This document shows, one piece after another, positions 27,349 to 35,141 of a stretch of DNA of 35,510 bases (positions within the stretch are counted from its first letter, which is position 1; each line of letters opens with the position of its first letter). The notes under the pieces are model-generated. The model was not told the origin of the DNA. It made no database searches and saw only the letters and a program-made list of their open reading frames with translations. Where the stretch lies: the NCBI RefSeq assembly GCF_000285295.1, contig NZ_CADP01000029.1:1-35510 (forward strand). The letters are read 5' to 3'. The stretch is from Komagataeibacter europaeus LMG 18890 (GTDB taxonomy: Bacteria > Pseudomonadota > Alphaproteobacteria > Acetobacterales > Acetobacteraceae). The position numbers and the translations under genes are program-made.

Positions 27349-27433
27349 CTGATCCTGCCCGTCATGGCATGGCGGACACGTTTTACTTCCCCTTACGGAA
27401 GCCGTTTGCCCATGGAAATCGTCTCAGGGCGAC

Positions 27434-29155
27434 CTAGCGGGCGGGAACCGCCTTTTCATACGGGCGGTACCGCGCGGTCCATACGGCGCCCTTCAACGCG
27501 GTCTCGACTGTTTCGGGCGATGCCTGGGGGGCCACACCTTCCGCCTGTCCCTGCCGGATCACGGCCCGTGCCACGGCCATGGCCACGGTGCGCAATTCGG
27601 ATACGGGCGGCAGCAGCGGGACTGTCGCCCGATCATCCGCCCCCGCGGCGGGCGAAAGCCCCGCCAGCGCGTGGGCCGCGGCAAGGAACATGCCATCCGT
27701 CATGCGCGTGATGCCACCCGCCACCACCGCAAGCCCCACGCCGGGAAAGACATAGGAATTGTTGATCTGGTCCACCGGGCGCTGGCGTCCGTCATACGCC
27801 ACCGGGGCGAACGGGCCACCGGTGCCGATGATCGCGCGCCCCACCGTCCATTCCAGCAGGTCGGCCGGTGTCGCCTCGATATTGGCGGTGGGGTTGGACA
27901 GGGCGAAAATGACCGGGCGCACGGACTGACGCGCCATGGGGGCCACGATGTCACGGGTAAAGGCCCCGCCCTGCCCCGATGTGCCGATCAGCATGGTGGG
28001 ACGGACATTTTCCATTACCTCGGCCAGCGTGACATGGGCGGGATCGGCCACATTCCATGTTGCCGCGATATCGGCAGGCTGCACGAAGGGACTCTGGCCT
28101 TCGGTCACGCCGTCCATGCCCGCACGCACAAGGCCGTTGATATCGACCATGAAGAAACGGCGATTGGCCTCATCAGGCGTCATGCCGTCAGTCACCATCA
28201 TCTGCGCCAGCAGGTCGGCAATGCCGCAACCCGCGCCACCTGCGCCAAAAATGACGATCCGCTGCTGCGCCAGCGGGGCCGCGCCGGCACGGATCGCGGC
28301 CAGAAGCGCACCCGCCGTGACCCCGGCCGTGCCCTGGATATCGTCATTATAGGTACACATCCCGCCACGATAACGGCGCAGGATCCGCAGCGCGTCCGCG
28401 CCCGACAGGTCTTCCCAATGCAGGGCGATATTGGGCCAGCGCGCGTTCACGGCATCCACGAATTCGGCAATGAAGGCGTCATAATCCGCCCCGCGCACGC
28501 GTTTGTGCCGCCAGCCGATATATTCCGGGTCTTCCAGCAACGTGGCGTTATCCGTGCCGACATCCAGCAGGATGGGCAGCGCGCGGGCCGGGTCCAGCCC
28601 GCCACAGGCGGTATAAAGCGACAGCTTGCCAATGGGGATGCCCATGCCATTGGCCCCCTGGTCGCCAATGCCAAGGATGCTGCCGCCATCACTGGCCACG
28701 ATCACGCGCACCCCGTCCCATTGCGGGTCAGACAGGATTTCGGCAATGCGGTCCCGATCGCTGTAGTTCAGGAACAGGCCGCGCGGCCGGGTCCAGATAT
28801 GGCTGAATTCCCGGCAGGCCCGGCCAATGGCGGGTGTGTAGATGATGGGCAGCCACGCTTCCAGCGCCTGATCGATAATGGCGTAGAAAAGCGTTTCATT
28901 CCTGTCCTGGATTTCACGCAGCGCAATATGTCGCGAAAAGTTGTCCGGCAGCGCCGCCAGTCGCGCACGGGCAAGGTCGGCCTGTTCTTCCAGCATCGCG
29001 ATGCGTGCAGGCAGCAGGCCATGCAATCCGAACAGGTCACGTTCACGGCTGTCGAATGCATTTCCCTTGTTCAGAACTGGACAATCCAGAAGTTCCCTGC
29101 CTGACAGCGCTGTTTTGAGGGAAGTGTGACAGGTGGACTGGACTGTATCCGACAT
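27434..29155 (-). CDS. maeA: NAD-dependent malic enzyme (MaeA/SfcA type)
   Basis: Oxidative decarboxylation of malate to pyruvate and CO2, 573 residues, the long eukaryote-like form found in E. coli MaeA. YTPAIGRACREFSHIWTRPRG (residues 106-126) carries the catalytic Tyr; the catalytic Lys is at 177 (GIPIGKLSLYTACGG); YNDDIQGTAGV at 269-279 gives metal-binding Asp residues; and the nucleotide fold FGAGGAGCGIADLL is at 303-316. ALSNPTANIEATPADLLEW and NNSYVFPGVGLAVVAGG follow near the C-terminus. The ATG 29155 is preferred over an extension to 29236. It is divergent from a LysR regulator. The preference for NAD over NADP is inferred from family. Confidence 0.93.
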   Translation of the reverse strand: MSDTVQSTCHTSLKTALSGRELLDCPVLNKGNAFDSRERDLFGLHGLLPARIAMLEEQADLARARLAALPDNFSRHIALREIQDRNETLFYAIIDQALEAWLPIIYTPAIGRACREFSHIWTRPRGLFLNYSDRDRIAEILSDPQWDGVRVIVASDGGSILGIGDQGANGMGIPIGKLSLYTACGGLDPARALPILLDVGTDNATLLEDPEYIGWRHKRVRGADYDAFIAEFVDAVNARWPNIALHWEDLSGADALRILRRYRGGMCTYNDDIQGTAGVTAGALLAAIRAGAAPLAQQRIVIFGAGGAGCGIADLLAQMMVTDGMTPDEANRRFFMVDINGLVRAGMDGVTEGQSPFVQPADIAATWNVADPAHVTLAEVMENVRPTMLIGTSGQGGAFTRDIVAPMARQSVRPVIFALSNPTANIEATPADLLEWTVGRAIIGTGGPFAPVAYDGRQRPVDQINNSYVFPGVGLAVVAGGITRMTDGMFLAAAHALAGLSPAAGADDRATVPLLPPVSELRTVAMAVARAVIRQGQAEGVAPQASPETVETALKGAVWTARYRPYEKAVPAR

Positions 29156-29272
29156 AAGAACCCGATATTGCGATAACAGTTGAAGAGTGCGCAGGATACG
29201 GATCTGCACATCTTCGTGTAGGGCATACGATTGCACGCCAACCGTACGTCAGACGCAATCATGGGACGCCTT

Positions 29273-30178
29273 ATGCCGGATGAAATCAGTGACCTGAAGT
29301 TTTTCTGCATCCTGACCGCATCGGGCAGCATTGCCGGGTGCGCACGCGCCATTGGCATGTCGCCTGCCGCCATGAGCCGCCGCCTCAGCGCCATGGAAAC
29401 CCGCCTGGGCACGCGCCTGGTCACGCGCACGTCGCGCCATTTCGCCCTCACGGCGGAAGGCCAGCGCCTGCATGAGCACGCGGTCAGGATCATGCAGGAA
29501 GTGGAGGAAGCCGAGGCCGAACTGACGGCGCGCGCCGGTATTCCGCACGGCCTGCTGCGCGTGGGCGTGCCATCGGAAATCGGGCGCAAGCTGCTGGCCG
29601 GTGTCGTGGCCGCCTTTGTCGGGCAGTATCCCGATGTCACCGTACACCTGACCCTGTCGGATGCGGGGCTGGATGTGATCGATGATGGTCTGGACATCGC
29701 CATCCGCCCCGGCATGCCATCGGATCAGGAAGTCATGACTACCAGCCTTATAAACAGCCGCCGCGTGGTATGTGCCTCCCCCGATTACGTCGCGCGCCGG
29801 GGGTTGCCCGCCACACCGCATGACCTGCTGAAACATGACTGCATCTGCCTGATCCGCCGCCAGCGCATATTCAATGAATGGGCCTATCTGGACGGCAAGG
29901 TGCGCAAGGAAATCCACGTCACCCCCCGCCTTGCCACGTCCAGTAGCGAGGTCGTACATGACTGGGCTGTAAACGGGCGGGGTATCGCGCTGAAAGTGCT
30001 GTGGGATATTGCCGATGACCTGAAATGCGGTCGGCTGATCGAATGCCTCAGCACCTATGCGTGGGAGGACGTGACACTGTATGCCGTCTATCCATCCCGT
30101 GCGCATCTCCCCTCGCGCACGCGGTTTTTCCTTGATTTTGTCCGACGTGAACTGCGCCAGAACTATTTCGGTACGTAA
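29273..30178 (+). CDS. LysR-family transcriptional regulator
   Basis: A 301-residue LysR-type regulator. The helix-turn-helix lies at residues 5-62 (ISDLKFFCILTASGSIAGCARAIGMSPAAMSRRLSAMETRLGTRLVTRTSRHFALTAEGQ), followed by the effector domain with GLLRVGVPSEIGRKLL and DDGLDIAIRPGMPSD, which place it in the CrgA/DsdC-like LysR group common in proteobacteria. ATG 29273 has GGGACG about seven bases upstream and gives the normal N-terminus; ATG 29261 is possible. It is divergent from the malic enzyme gene with about 115 bases between, so control of that gene is likely. I see no clear T-N11-A box there. Confidence 0.87.
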   Translation: MPDEISDLKFFCILTASGSIAGCARAIGMSPAAMSRRLSAMETRLGTRLVTRTSRHFALTAEGQRLHEHAVRIMQEVEEAEAELTARAGIPHGLLRVGVPSEIGRKLLAGVVAAFVGQYPDVTVHLTLSDAGLDVIDDGLDIAIRPGMPSDQEVMTTSLINSRRVVCASPDYVARRGLPATPHDLLKHDCICLIRRQRIFNEWAYLDGKVRKEIHVTPRLATSSSEVVHDWAVNGRGIALKVLWDIADDLKCGRLIECLSTYAWEDVTLYAVYPSRAHLPSRTRFFLDFVRRELRQNYFGT

Positions 30179-30197
30179 GGGGCCGCCATGACGGGGT

Positions 30198-30226
30198 CTA
30201 ACGCCGCCTTTTTGAAAAAAGCAGGA
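30198..30226 (+). repeat. Interspersed palindromic repeat, copy G (short remnant)
   Basis: TAACGCCGCCTTTTTGAAAAA followed by AGCAGG keeps only the central GCCGCCTTTTT/AAAAAAGC stem of the repeat. It lies between the convergent LysR and oxygenase genes, 20 bases past the first and a few bases from the second stop. Confidence 0.55.
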
Positions 30227-30229
30227 TAT

Positions 30230-31255
30230 TCACGACCGCCCACCGTAATTTGCCCGAATGCGTTCATCGAGATAATCCCGGGCGGTAATGGGCGCGTATT
30301 TCTTCCGTGGCCCCTGAATGACCGCGTCACGGTTGGCCTGACAGAAAAACGGCAGTGACAGGCGCGGGCCAAGATACTCATCGCGCCGGGGCATGCGCAC
30401 CCGGTGCAGGGTGGATTTCAGGCGGTCATCGCTCCAGCGCATCAGCATGTCACCGATATTGCACGTAACCGCGCCCGCCACCGGCGGCACGTCGGTCCAT
30501 GCCAGCGTATCCGTGCCCCGTGCATCCGCGTCCCTGCCGGGACAGACCTGCAGGCCGCCCTGCCCCGGCCGCTGGTGCAGCAGGGTCAGGCAGTCGAAAT
30601 CGGAATGGGCGCCAGCACGCCAGAATTCGAAATCCGCGTCACGGGCATTTTCCATGCTCATGTAATGGATCAGGCGCAGGGTACTCTGGTACTGCGCGGA
30701 TGCGGGATCGTGGTTACAGGTAAAGAAATCCGCATCGAACCCCAGCCTGATTGCGAAGCACGACAGGATTTTCATCCCCAACACCCAGTTCTGGCGTTCG
30801 AAACGCCGCATGCGGGCCTGAAATCCGGGCAATGTGCTTTCAGCGGGCCATGTATCCGCTCCCATCTGCGGCAGGGTGATCTGGTAGGATTCCTTGTTAT
30901 CCGGGGTGCCGGTGGATGGACGGACCTGCGCGCGGTATTCCCACCCGACATTGGAGCCGGGGCGGCGGGCGTAATGCGTCTTCTGCTCCATGGGCAGTTC
31001 AAAGAACCGGCCGGCCGCGGCAAAGGCAGCGTCCACGTCCGCCGTGTCAATACCGTGATTGATGACCTGAAAGAAACCGACCCGTGTTGCGGCGTCCCAC
31101 AATGCATCGGTAATGACGGGTTTGCGCCTGTCGTAATCCGACAGGTCGATCATGGGTATGTCGCGGGTAATGCAGGTGCCCTGCCCGCCGATCATGGCCT
31201 CACGATCAAGTTCGGGCCGCGCGTTGCCATATGGGGGTACGGGTGAAGGGGACAT
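30230..31255 (-). CDS. Isopenicillin-N-synthase-like 2-oxoglutarate/Fe(II) oxygenase
   Basis: A 341-residue double-stranded beta-helix oxygenase. The N-terminal DIOX_N region is IPMIDLSDYDRRKPVITDALWDAATRVGFFQVINHGI (residues 33-69), with ELPMEQKTHYARR. The iron ligands are His217 and Asp219 (AHSDFDCLTLL) and His284 (STLHRVRMP); Arg298 and Ser300 (RLSLPFF) would hold the 2-oxo-acid. The start follows GGAGAACACC. This superfamily covers ring-forming oxidases, hydroxylases and ethylene-forming enzymes, and the substrate cannot be told from sequence. It has no biosynthetic neighbours, so a stand-alone catabolic or modifying role is more likely than antibiotic synthesis. Confidence 0.87.
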   Translation of the reverse strand: MSPSPVPPYGNARPELDREAMIGGQGTCITRDIPMIDLSDYDRRKPVITDALWDAATRVGFFQVINHGIDTADVDAAFAAAGRFFELPMEQKTHYARRPGSNVGWEYRAQVRPSTGTPDNKESYQITLPQMGADTWPAESTLPGFQARMRRFERQNWVLGMKILSCFAIRLGFDADFFTCNHDPASAQYQSTLRLIHYMSMENARDADFEFWRAGAHSDFDCLTLLHQRPGQGGLQVCPGRDADARGTDTLAWTDVPPVAGAVTCNIGDMLMRWSDDRLKSTLHRVRMPRRDEYLGPRLSLPFFCQANRDAVIQGPRKKYAPITARDYLDERIRANYGGRS

Positions 31256-31515
31256 GCGGTGTTCTCCGGCCAGAAGGTTCTTCCTGCCGGGCACGCGGGG
31301 TATACGGGCATGGCGCGATCTTCCCGTCCCGGTGCAACCGGGGGTAATGAAAACGCACCATTATATATTATGCCCTGTATGCCAGCGGCCCACAAATCAG
31401 GAACTGATTGGTGTGGAGCAATGCCCAGGATAAAATCCCGACCGCTTCTACTCGCCCCATGACAACACCATGCCGGGGCATTTCCCGTCAAGACCGGAAA
31501 CCACGCGGGTTGGCC

Positions 31516-32664
31516 CTATCCCTGCGGCAGCCAGACGCTGCAGCATGTACCCTGTCCCGGCGTGCTGGTTATGTCCAGACGGCCACCATGACGGTCCACG
31601 ATATGCCGGACAATGGCCAGCCCCAGCCCCGTTCCCTGATCGCCCCCATTACGCCCGGCAGGCTGTGATACACGATAGAACCGTTCGGTCAGGCGGGGCA
31701 GGTGCTGCGCCGCGATGCCCGGGCCGTTATCACGCACCGAGATCACAAGCCCGCCGGTTTCCAGCCACTGCGCCGCGACATCGATACGCGCCACGGCCGG
31801 TGGCGCGGGGCGGCCATAACGCAGCGCGTTTTCACACAGGTTGACCAGCACCTGCAAAATCTGGTCCGCATCCCCCCGCACCGTGCCGGCAGGCGGGGCA
31901 TGGATGATGACGGCAGCGCGGTCTTCCGCCGGTTTGCCCTGCAGTTCATCATTCAGACGCGCAAACAGGTCAGGCAGCACGACCTGCCCCTGCGGGCGCT
32001 GGTGTTCAAGCATCTGCACGCGCGACAGGTACAGCAGCCGATCAATCAGGCGCTGCATGCGGCCTGCCTGCCGGGCCATGATGGCAAGGAATTTCTGCCT
32101 TGCCACGGCGTCGTTCGCGGCAGGCCCCTGCAATGTTTCGATAAAGCCGATCAGGGCGGCAAGCGGGGTGCGCAGTTCGTGGCTAGCATGGGCGACAAAG
32201 TCACTGCGCGCACGATCCAGCGCATCACGCGCCGTGGCGTCCAGCAGCACCACCACGCAGGCGGAATGGCCATGCCATGACCCTGCCTTCACGAAAGCCT
32301 GCACCACGCGGCGGACGGGCACATCGGCCTCGATCCGTACCTCGCTCACGCCGCCGGGTTGCAGATCGGCCACGGCGCGCTGCAGGGCGGGATGACGGAT
32401 CAGGGTGCCCAGCCCTTCGGCAAATTCAGACTGCGCACGGGTCGCGGCATGCAGAAGCCGCCCCCCGCGCGACAGCACGACCAGGGCGACAGGCAGTTCA
32501 TCAACCGTAATCGTGTCCGCATCCCCGATGGCGACAGGGTCCGCCAGCGCGCGGGCGGGGAACCGGCGCATCCCACCGGCGGAGGACGCGGCCAGGTGCA
32601 TGCCATACCCCCCCGCGACCGCCCCGATCACCAGCCCCACCACCATCAGAACAAGCGCTGTCAC
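31516..32664 (-). CDS. phoR: PhoR-like sensor histidine kinase
   Basis: A 382-residue membrane kinase. The first 25 residues are a single hydrophobic anchor (VLMVVGLVIGAVAGGYGM), followed by a PAS-like region (about 50-145). The phosphoacceptor is His162 in DFVAHASHELRTPLAALIGFIETLQGP, a block characteristic of PhoR. The N box NLCENALRYG, G1 box DNGPGI and G2 box GTGLGLAIV follow. The start is a GTG with AGGAG six bases upstream. PhoR senses phosphate through PstSCAB-PhoU and phosphorylates PhoB, but none of those genes is adjacent on either side: an unrelated oxygenase lies downstream and oprB is divergent upstream. Confidence 0.82.
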   Translation of the reverse strand: MTALVLMVVGLVIGAVAGGYGMHLAASSAGGMRRFPARALADPVAIGDADTITVDELPVALVVLSRGGRLLHAATRAQSEFAEGLGTLIRHPALQRAVADLQPGGVSEVRIEADVPVRRVVQAFVKAGSWHGHSACVVVLLDATARDALDRARSDFVAHASHELRTPLAALIGFIETLQGPAANDAVARQKFLAIMARQAGRMQRLIDRLLYLSRVQMLEHQRPQGQVVLPDLFARLNDELQGKPAEDRAAVIIHAPPAGTVRGDADQILQVLVNLCENALRYGRPAPPAVARIDVAAQWLETGGLVISVRDNGPGIAAQHLPRLTERFYRVSQPAGRNGGDQGTGLGLAIVRHIVDRHGGRLDITSTPGQGTCCSVWLPQG

Positions 32665-32745
32665 CCCATTCTCCTATTCCCGGCCTGCGCAGGGCATGAC
32701 ACGGGCGATACCATGATGCCGGGACAGCGGAAAGCAGAATGATTT

Positions 32746-32827
32746 TTGTAATAAAATTACAATTTGTGCGGTGCAAAATTAATATAATTCCGTACATATT
32801 GACATTTCGATAATTTTAAAATATGGG
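32746..32827 (+). promoter_or_regulatory. Probable oprB promoter with upstream inverted repeat
   Basis: TTGACA (32799-32804) and TATGGG (32822-32827) are 17 bases apart in a very AT-rich stretch. About 37 bases upstream is the perfect inverted repeat TTGTAAT-AAA-ATTACAA (32746-32762), a good candidate operator. The -35 is a consensus match; the -10 is weak. A promoter here would give oprB a leader of about 185 bases. Confidence 0.55.
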
Positions 32828-32923
32828 TCGATCATCATAAAAATAAAAACAATGGTTGAATAAAATCATGATCCACCCGATCCCGCACCGCAGCACATCT
32901 GTCCGCTTTTCCGAATGCGTCCT

Positions 32924-32957
32924 GTACGTGCCCGTACCCTGATACGGCAGCACGTAC
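32924..32957 (+). promoter_or_regulatory. Strong stem-loop in the oprB leader
   Basis: GTACGTGC (32924-32931) pairs with GCACGTAC (32950-32957), and CCGTA (32932-32936) with TACGG (32943-32947), leaving a CA bulge and a CCCTGA loop. That is 13 base pairs in 34 bases, ending 63 bases before the oprB ATG. There is no T tract, so it is not a simple terminator. It may stabilise the messenger or be a target for a small RNA or protein. Confidence 0.6.
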
Positions 32958-33020
32958 CCCAGGCATCCTTGCCGCGTTTTCACGCCCCGCCCCCCGGCCC
33001 GGCCACGAGAAAATCGACAG

Positions 33021-34706
33021 ATGACGAGACAGACACGCCGTGCCCATGACCGGCATGGCCGCCATCCATTCCCCCATGCATGCCGGTGGCTGCTGGCCGT
33101 AAGCACCATGGCGCTGCCAGCCCACCGCGCCCTTGCCCAGGCGGCATTGCCTGCCGCCCCCACGGTTCCCTCCCTTGTCACGTCCGGCGCGGTTTCCGCC
33201 ATGCCCGCAACAGCGGTGGCGCCAGAGGGCATGACATCGGAACGCCAGATCAGCCTCAACCTGGATGTGGAACGCCTGGGCCCGACGCCCGCAGCCATCC
33301 GCAGGCCCCCCAACACGCCCATTCCGCCCAGTGGCGTGCCGACCTACCCGTCTGCCGGGTTGGCAACCATGAGCGTCGCACCCGTCAGCAGCCCCGGTGA
33401 CAACCGGGCGTTCCACAAGATCGAACTGGACGCCATCCTGACCCATCACGAGGGGCCGTCCGGGCTGCTGCCCGAATGGATCGACGCGCAGCATGACACC
33501 GACCTGGAGGACCCGTACTATGTCCCCACCGCTGGCAGTGGCCATCTGGTCCCGCAACTCAACCCGTTGCGAAAGAAGCTGCTGGATCATGGCGTAAGCT
33601 TCGCCTTTACCTACAAGGGCGAAGCGATGGGCGTGATCAATGGCGGCGTGGAACGTGGCATGAGCTACGTGCATGAACTGACCGCGCAGGTGAACTTCGA
33701 CCTTGAAAAAATGGCGGGGATAACCGGCTGGTCGGTCCACACGCTGGTGATGGAGCGCGCGGGCCATGCCGTAAGCCATGACCGGGTGGGGGAATATTAC
33801 GTCAACCTGCAGGAAGTCTATGGCCTGTCGGGCAACGTGGTGGCCCACCTGGTGGATTTCTATGCCGAAAAAAAGATGCTGGACAACCATCTGGACATCA
33901 CCTTCGGCCGAATGGCGCTGACCCATGTGTTTGCAACATCCCCCCTGCTGTGTTCGTTCATGGTCACGTGTTCCGCGCCCGTGGCGCTGAAGCTGGACCC
34001 CGGTTTCAGCGTGTACCCGAAGGCGACATGGGGTTCGCGCATCCGCCTGCGCCCCACGCGTGACACCGCCATCCAGCTTGGCGCGTATTCGGTCAGCGCC
34101 CTGACCGACAACCCCAGCGGCTGGGCCTGGGGCAGTGAGAAGGCGACCGGCCTCATGCTGCCGGTCGAATTCACTTGGCAGCCCTTCCTGACCCGCAACC
34201 GCCTGCCGGGGCATTACGTGCTGGGCTATGCGCATGACACCACGCGCTATCCTGACCAGATCGGCATTGGCCTGCCCCCTGCCCTGCGCACGGCGGCGGG
34301 ACATCAGCGCTCGGCGCCGATGGACATGTTCTGGTTCGAAGGCGACCAGATGGTCTATCGCCGGGGTGGGCGTAACCAGATGGCGGGTGGCTACCTGATG
34401 GCGGGTTACATCCACAACACCCCGCATGTCACCTCGATTTCGGATGAAGCCTATGGCGGCCTGTCCTTTGCCGGTGTCATTCCGTCGCGGGTTACCGACC
34501 GGCTGGGCATCATGTACTCATGGTACCATGTCAGCCACCGCAAGGAGGAAGGGCAGATCCTGCGGTATGAAGCCGGTTATTCGCTGGGCACCGCCGTGCG
34601 CGCGCCACAGACGGATTCCCATATCATCGAAGCCTATTACGCCATTGACGCGATGCCGGGCATACTGGTCCAGCCGGAATTCGAGTACATGATCCGCCCG
34701 GGCTAG
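33021..34706 (+). pseudogene. oprB: OprB-type carbohydrate-selective porin with premature amber stop
   Basis: Outer-membrane sugar porin. The signal peptide has a basic start (MTRQTRRAHDRHGR) and a core ending ALA-QA at residue 39. A Pro/Ala-rich spacer follows (to about 170) and then the OprB barrel: GVSFAFTYKGEAMGVINGG, FDLEKMAGITGWSVHTLVMER, LDITFGRMALTHVF and YYAIDAMPGILVQPEFEYMIRPG. TAG 34704-34706 ends it there, but the frame continues TKHIPNAALVGLKVIANL to TAA 34761-34763, which is the normal last strand of OprB. So the annotated protein of 561 residues lacks the final 18 codons and its C-terminal barrel strand. One C-to-T change in CAG would explain it. Substrate is probably glucose or related sugars. 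Confidence 0.88.
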
Positions 34707-34784
34707 ACCAAACATATTCCCAATGCCGCGCTGGTCGGGCTGAAGGTCATCGCCAACCTGTAATATGCCTGTCGCGTATTGGTG

Positions 34785-34822
34785 AAAAAAGCCCCGTGTC
34801 CCCTGTGGTGCGGGGCATTTTC
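34785..34822 (+). terminator. Rho-independent terminator after oprB
   Basis: AAAAAA, GCCCCG (34791-34796), a 14-base loop, CGGGGC (34811-34816), then ATTTT. The position 28 bases after the original oprB stop (34763) supports the view that oprB formerly ended there. Confidence 0.7.
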
Positions 34823-34837
34823 GTGCCCGGGTTGTAA

Positions 34838-34914
34838 TTGATAATGCGAATTTGTTGCATTTGAGAGACGCACGGAAACGAAGCGTTTCTGGCGTTATTG
34901 CGAATAATTATCAA
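34838..34914 (+). promoter_or_regulatory. Inverted TTGATAAT pair, Fur-box-like, before the truncated receptor
   Basis: TTGATAATGCGAATTT starts at 34838 and TTGCGAATAATTATCAA lies at 34898-34914; the shared TTGATAAT is in opposite orientations. Both resemble half-sites of the Fur box (GATAATGATAATCATTATC). A GAAACG-AAG-CGTTTC hairpin (34875-34889) lies between them. Iron control would fit a TonB-dependent receptor, but the match is partial. Confidence 0.4.
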
Positions 34915-34956
34915 AATAGCTATGCAGCCTTCATGCAATTAAGAGGCTGTTGCAAT

Positions 34957-35136
34957 ATGACAAACCAGACCATCCGCCAGAAACTCAGGCCTTTCTCCCT
35001 GCTCACCGCTTCCATGGCGCTGGCCTGCGCGGCCACGGGCGCACAGGCCGCGACACAGGACACGACATCCACATCCGCGACCGGCAGCAGTAAACAGGCC
35101 CGGACAACCACGGCGTCGGATACCGATACGACGGCT
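34957..35136 (+). pseudogene. 5' end of a probable TonB-dependent receptor, cut by an IS
   Basis: About 60 codons remain. MTNQTIRQKLRPFSLLTASMALACAATGAQA-ATQ is a Sec signal peptide, followed by a Ser/Thr-rich linker (TTSTSATGSSKQARTTTASDTDT) like those that precede the plug domain of receptors in acetic acid bacteria. The frame then enters the transposon end and stops at 35149-35151. AGAGG lies about eleven bases before the ATG. The receptor call rests on the signal, the linker style and the Fur-like sites upstream; no plug or barrel sequence is left to confirm it. Confidence 0.45.
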
Positions 35137-35141
35137 TGCAG

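Noticed and set aside
25717-29104. Long plus-strand open frames over FUSC and malic enzyme
   Set aside because: They lie opposite genes with clear family motifs and have no motifs of their own.
30230-31255. Antibiotic biosynthesis cluster around the isopenicillin-N-synthase-like gene
   Set aside because: No peptide synthetase, acyltransferase or other biosynthetic gene is nearby. The family is broad and usually not linked to beta-lactams.
32835-34427. Minus-strand open frame of 530 codons over oprB
   Set aside because: It is antisense to a clear porin with a signal peptide; composition is that of a shadow frame.
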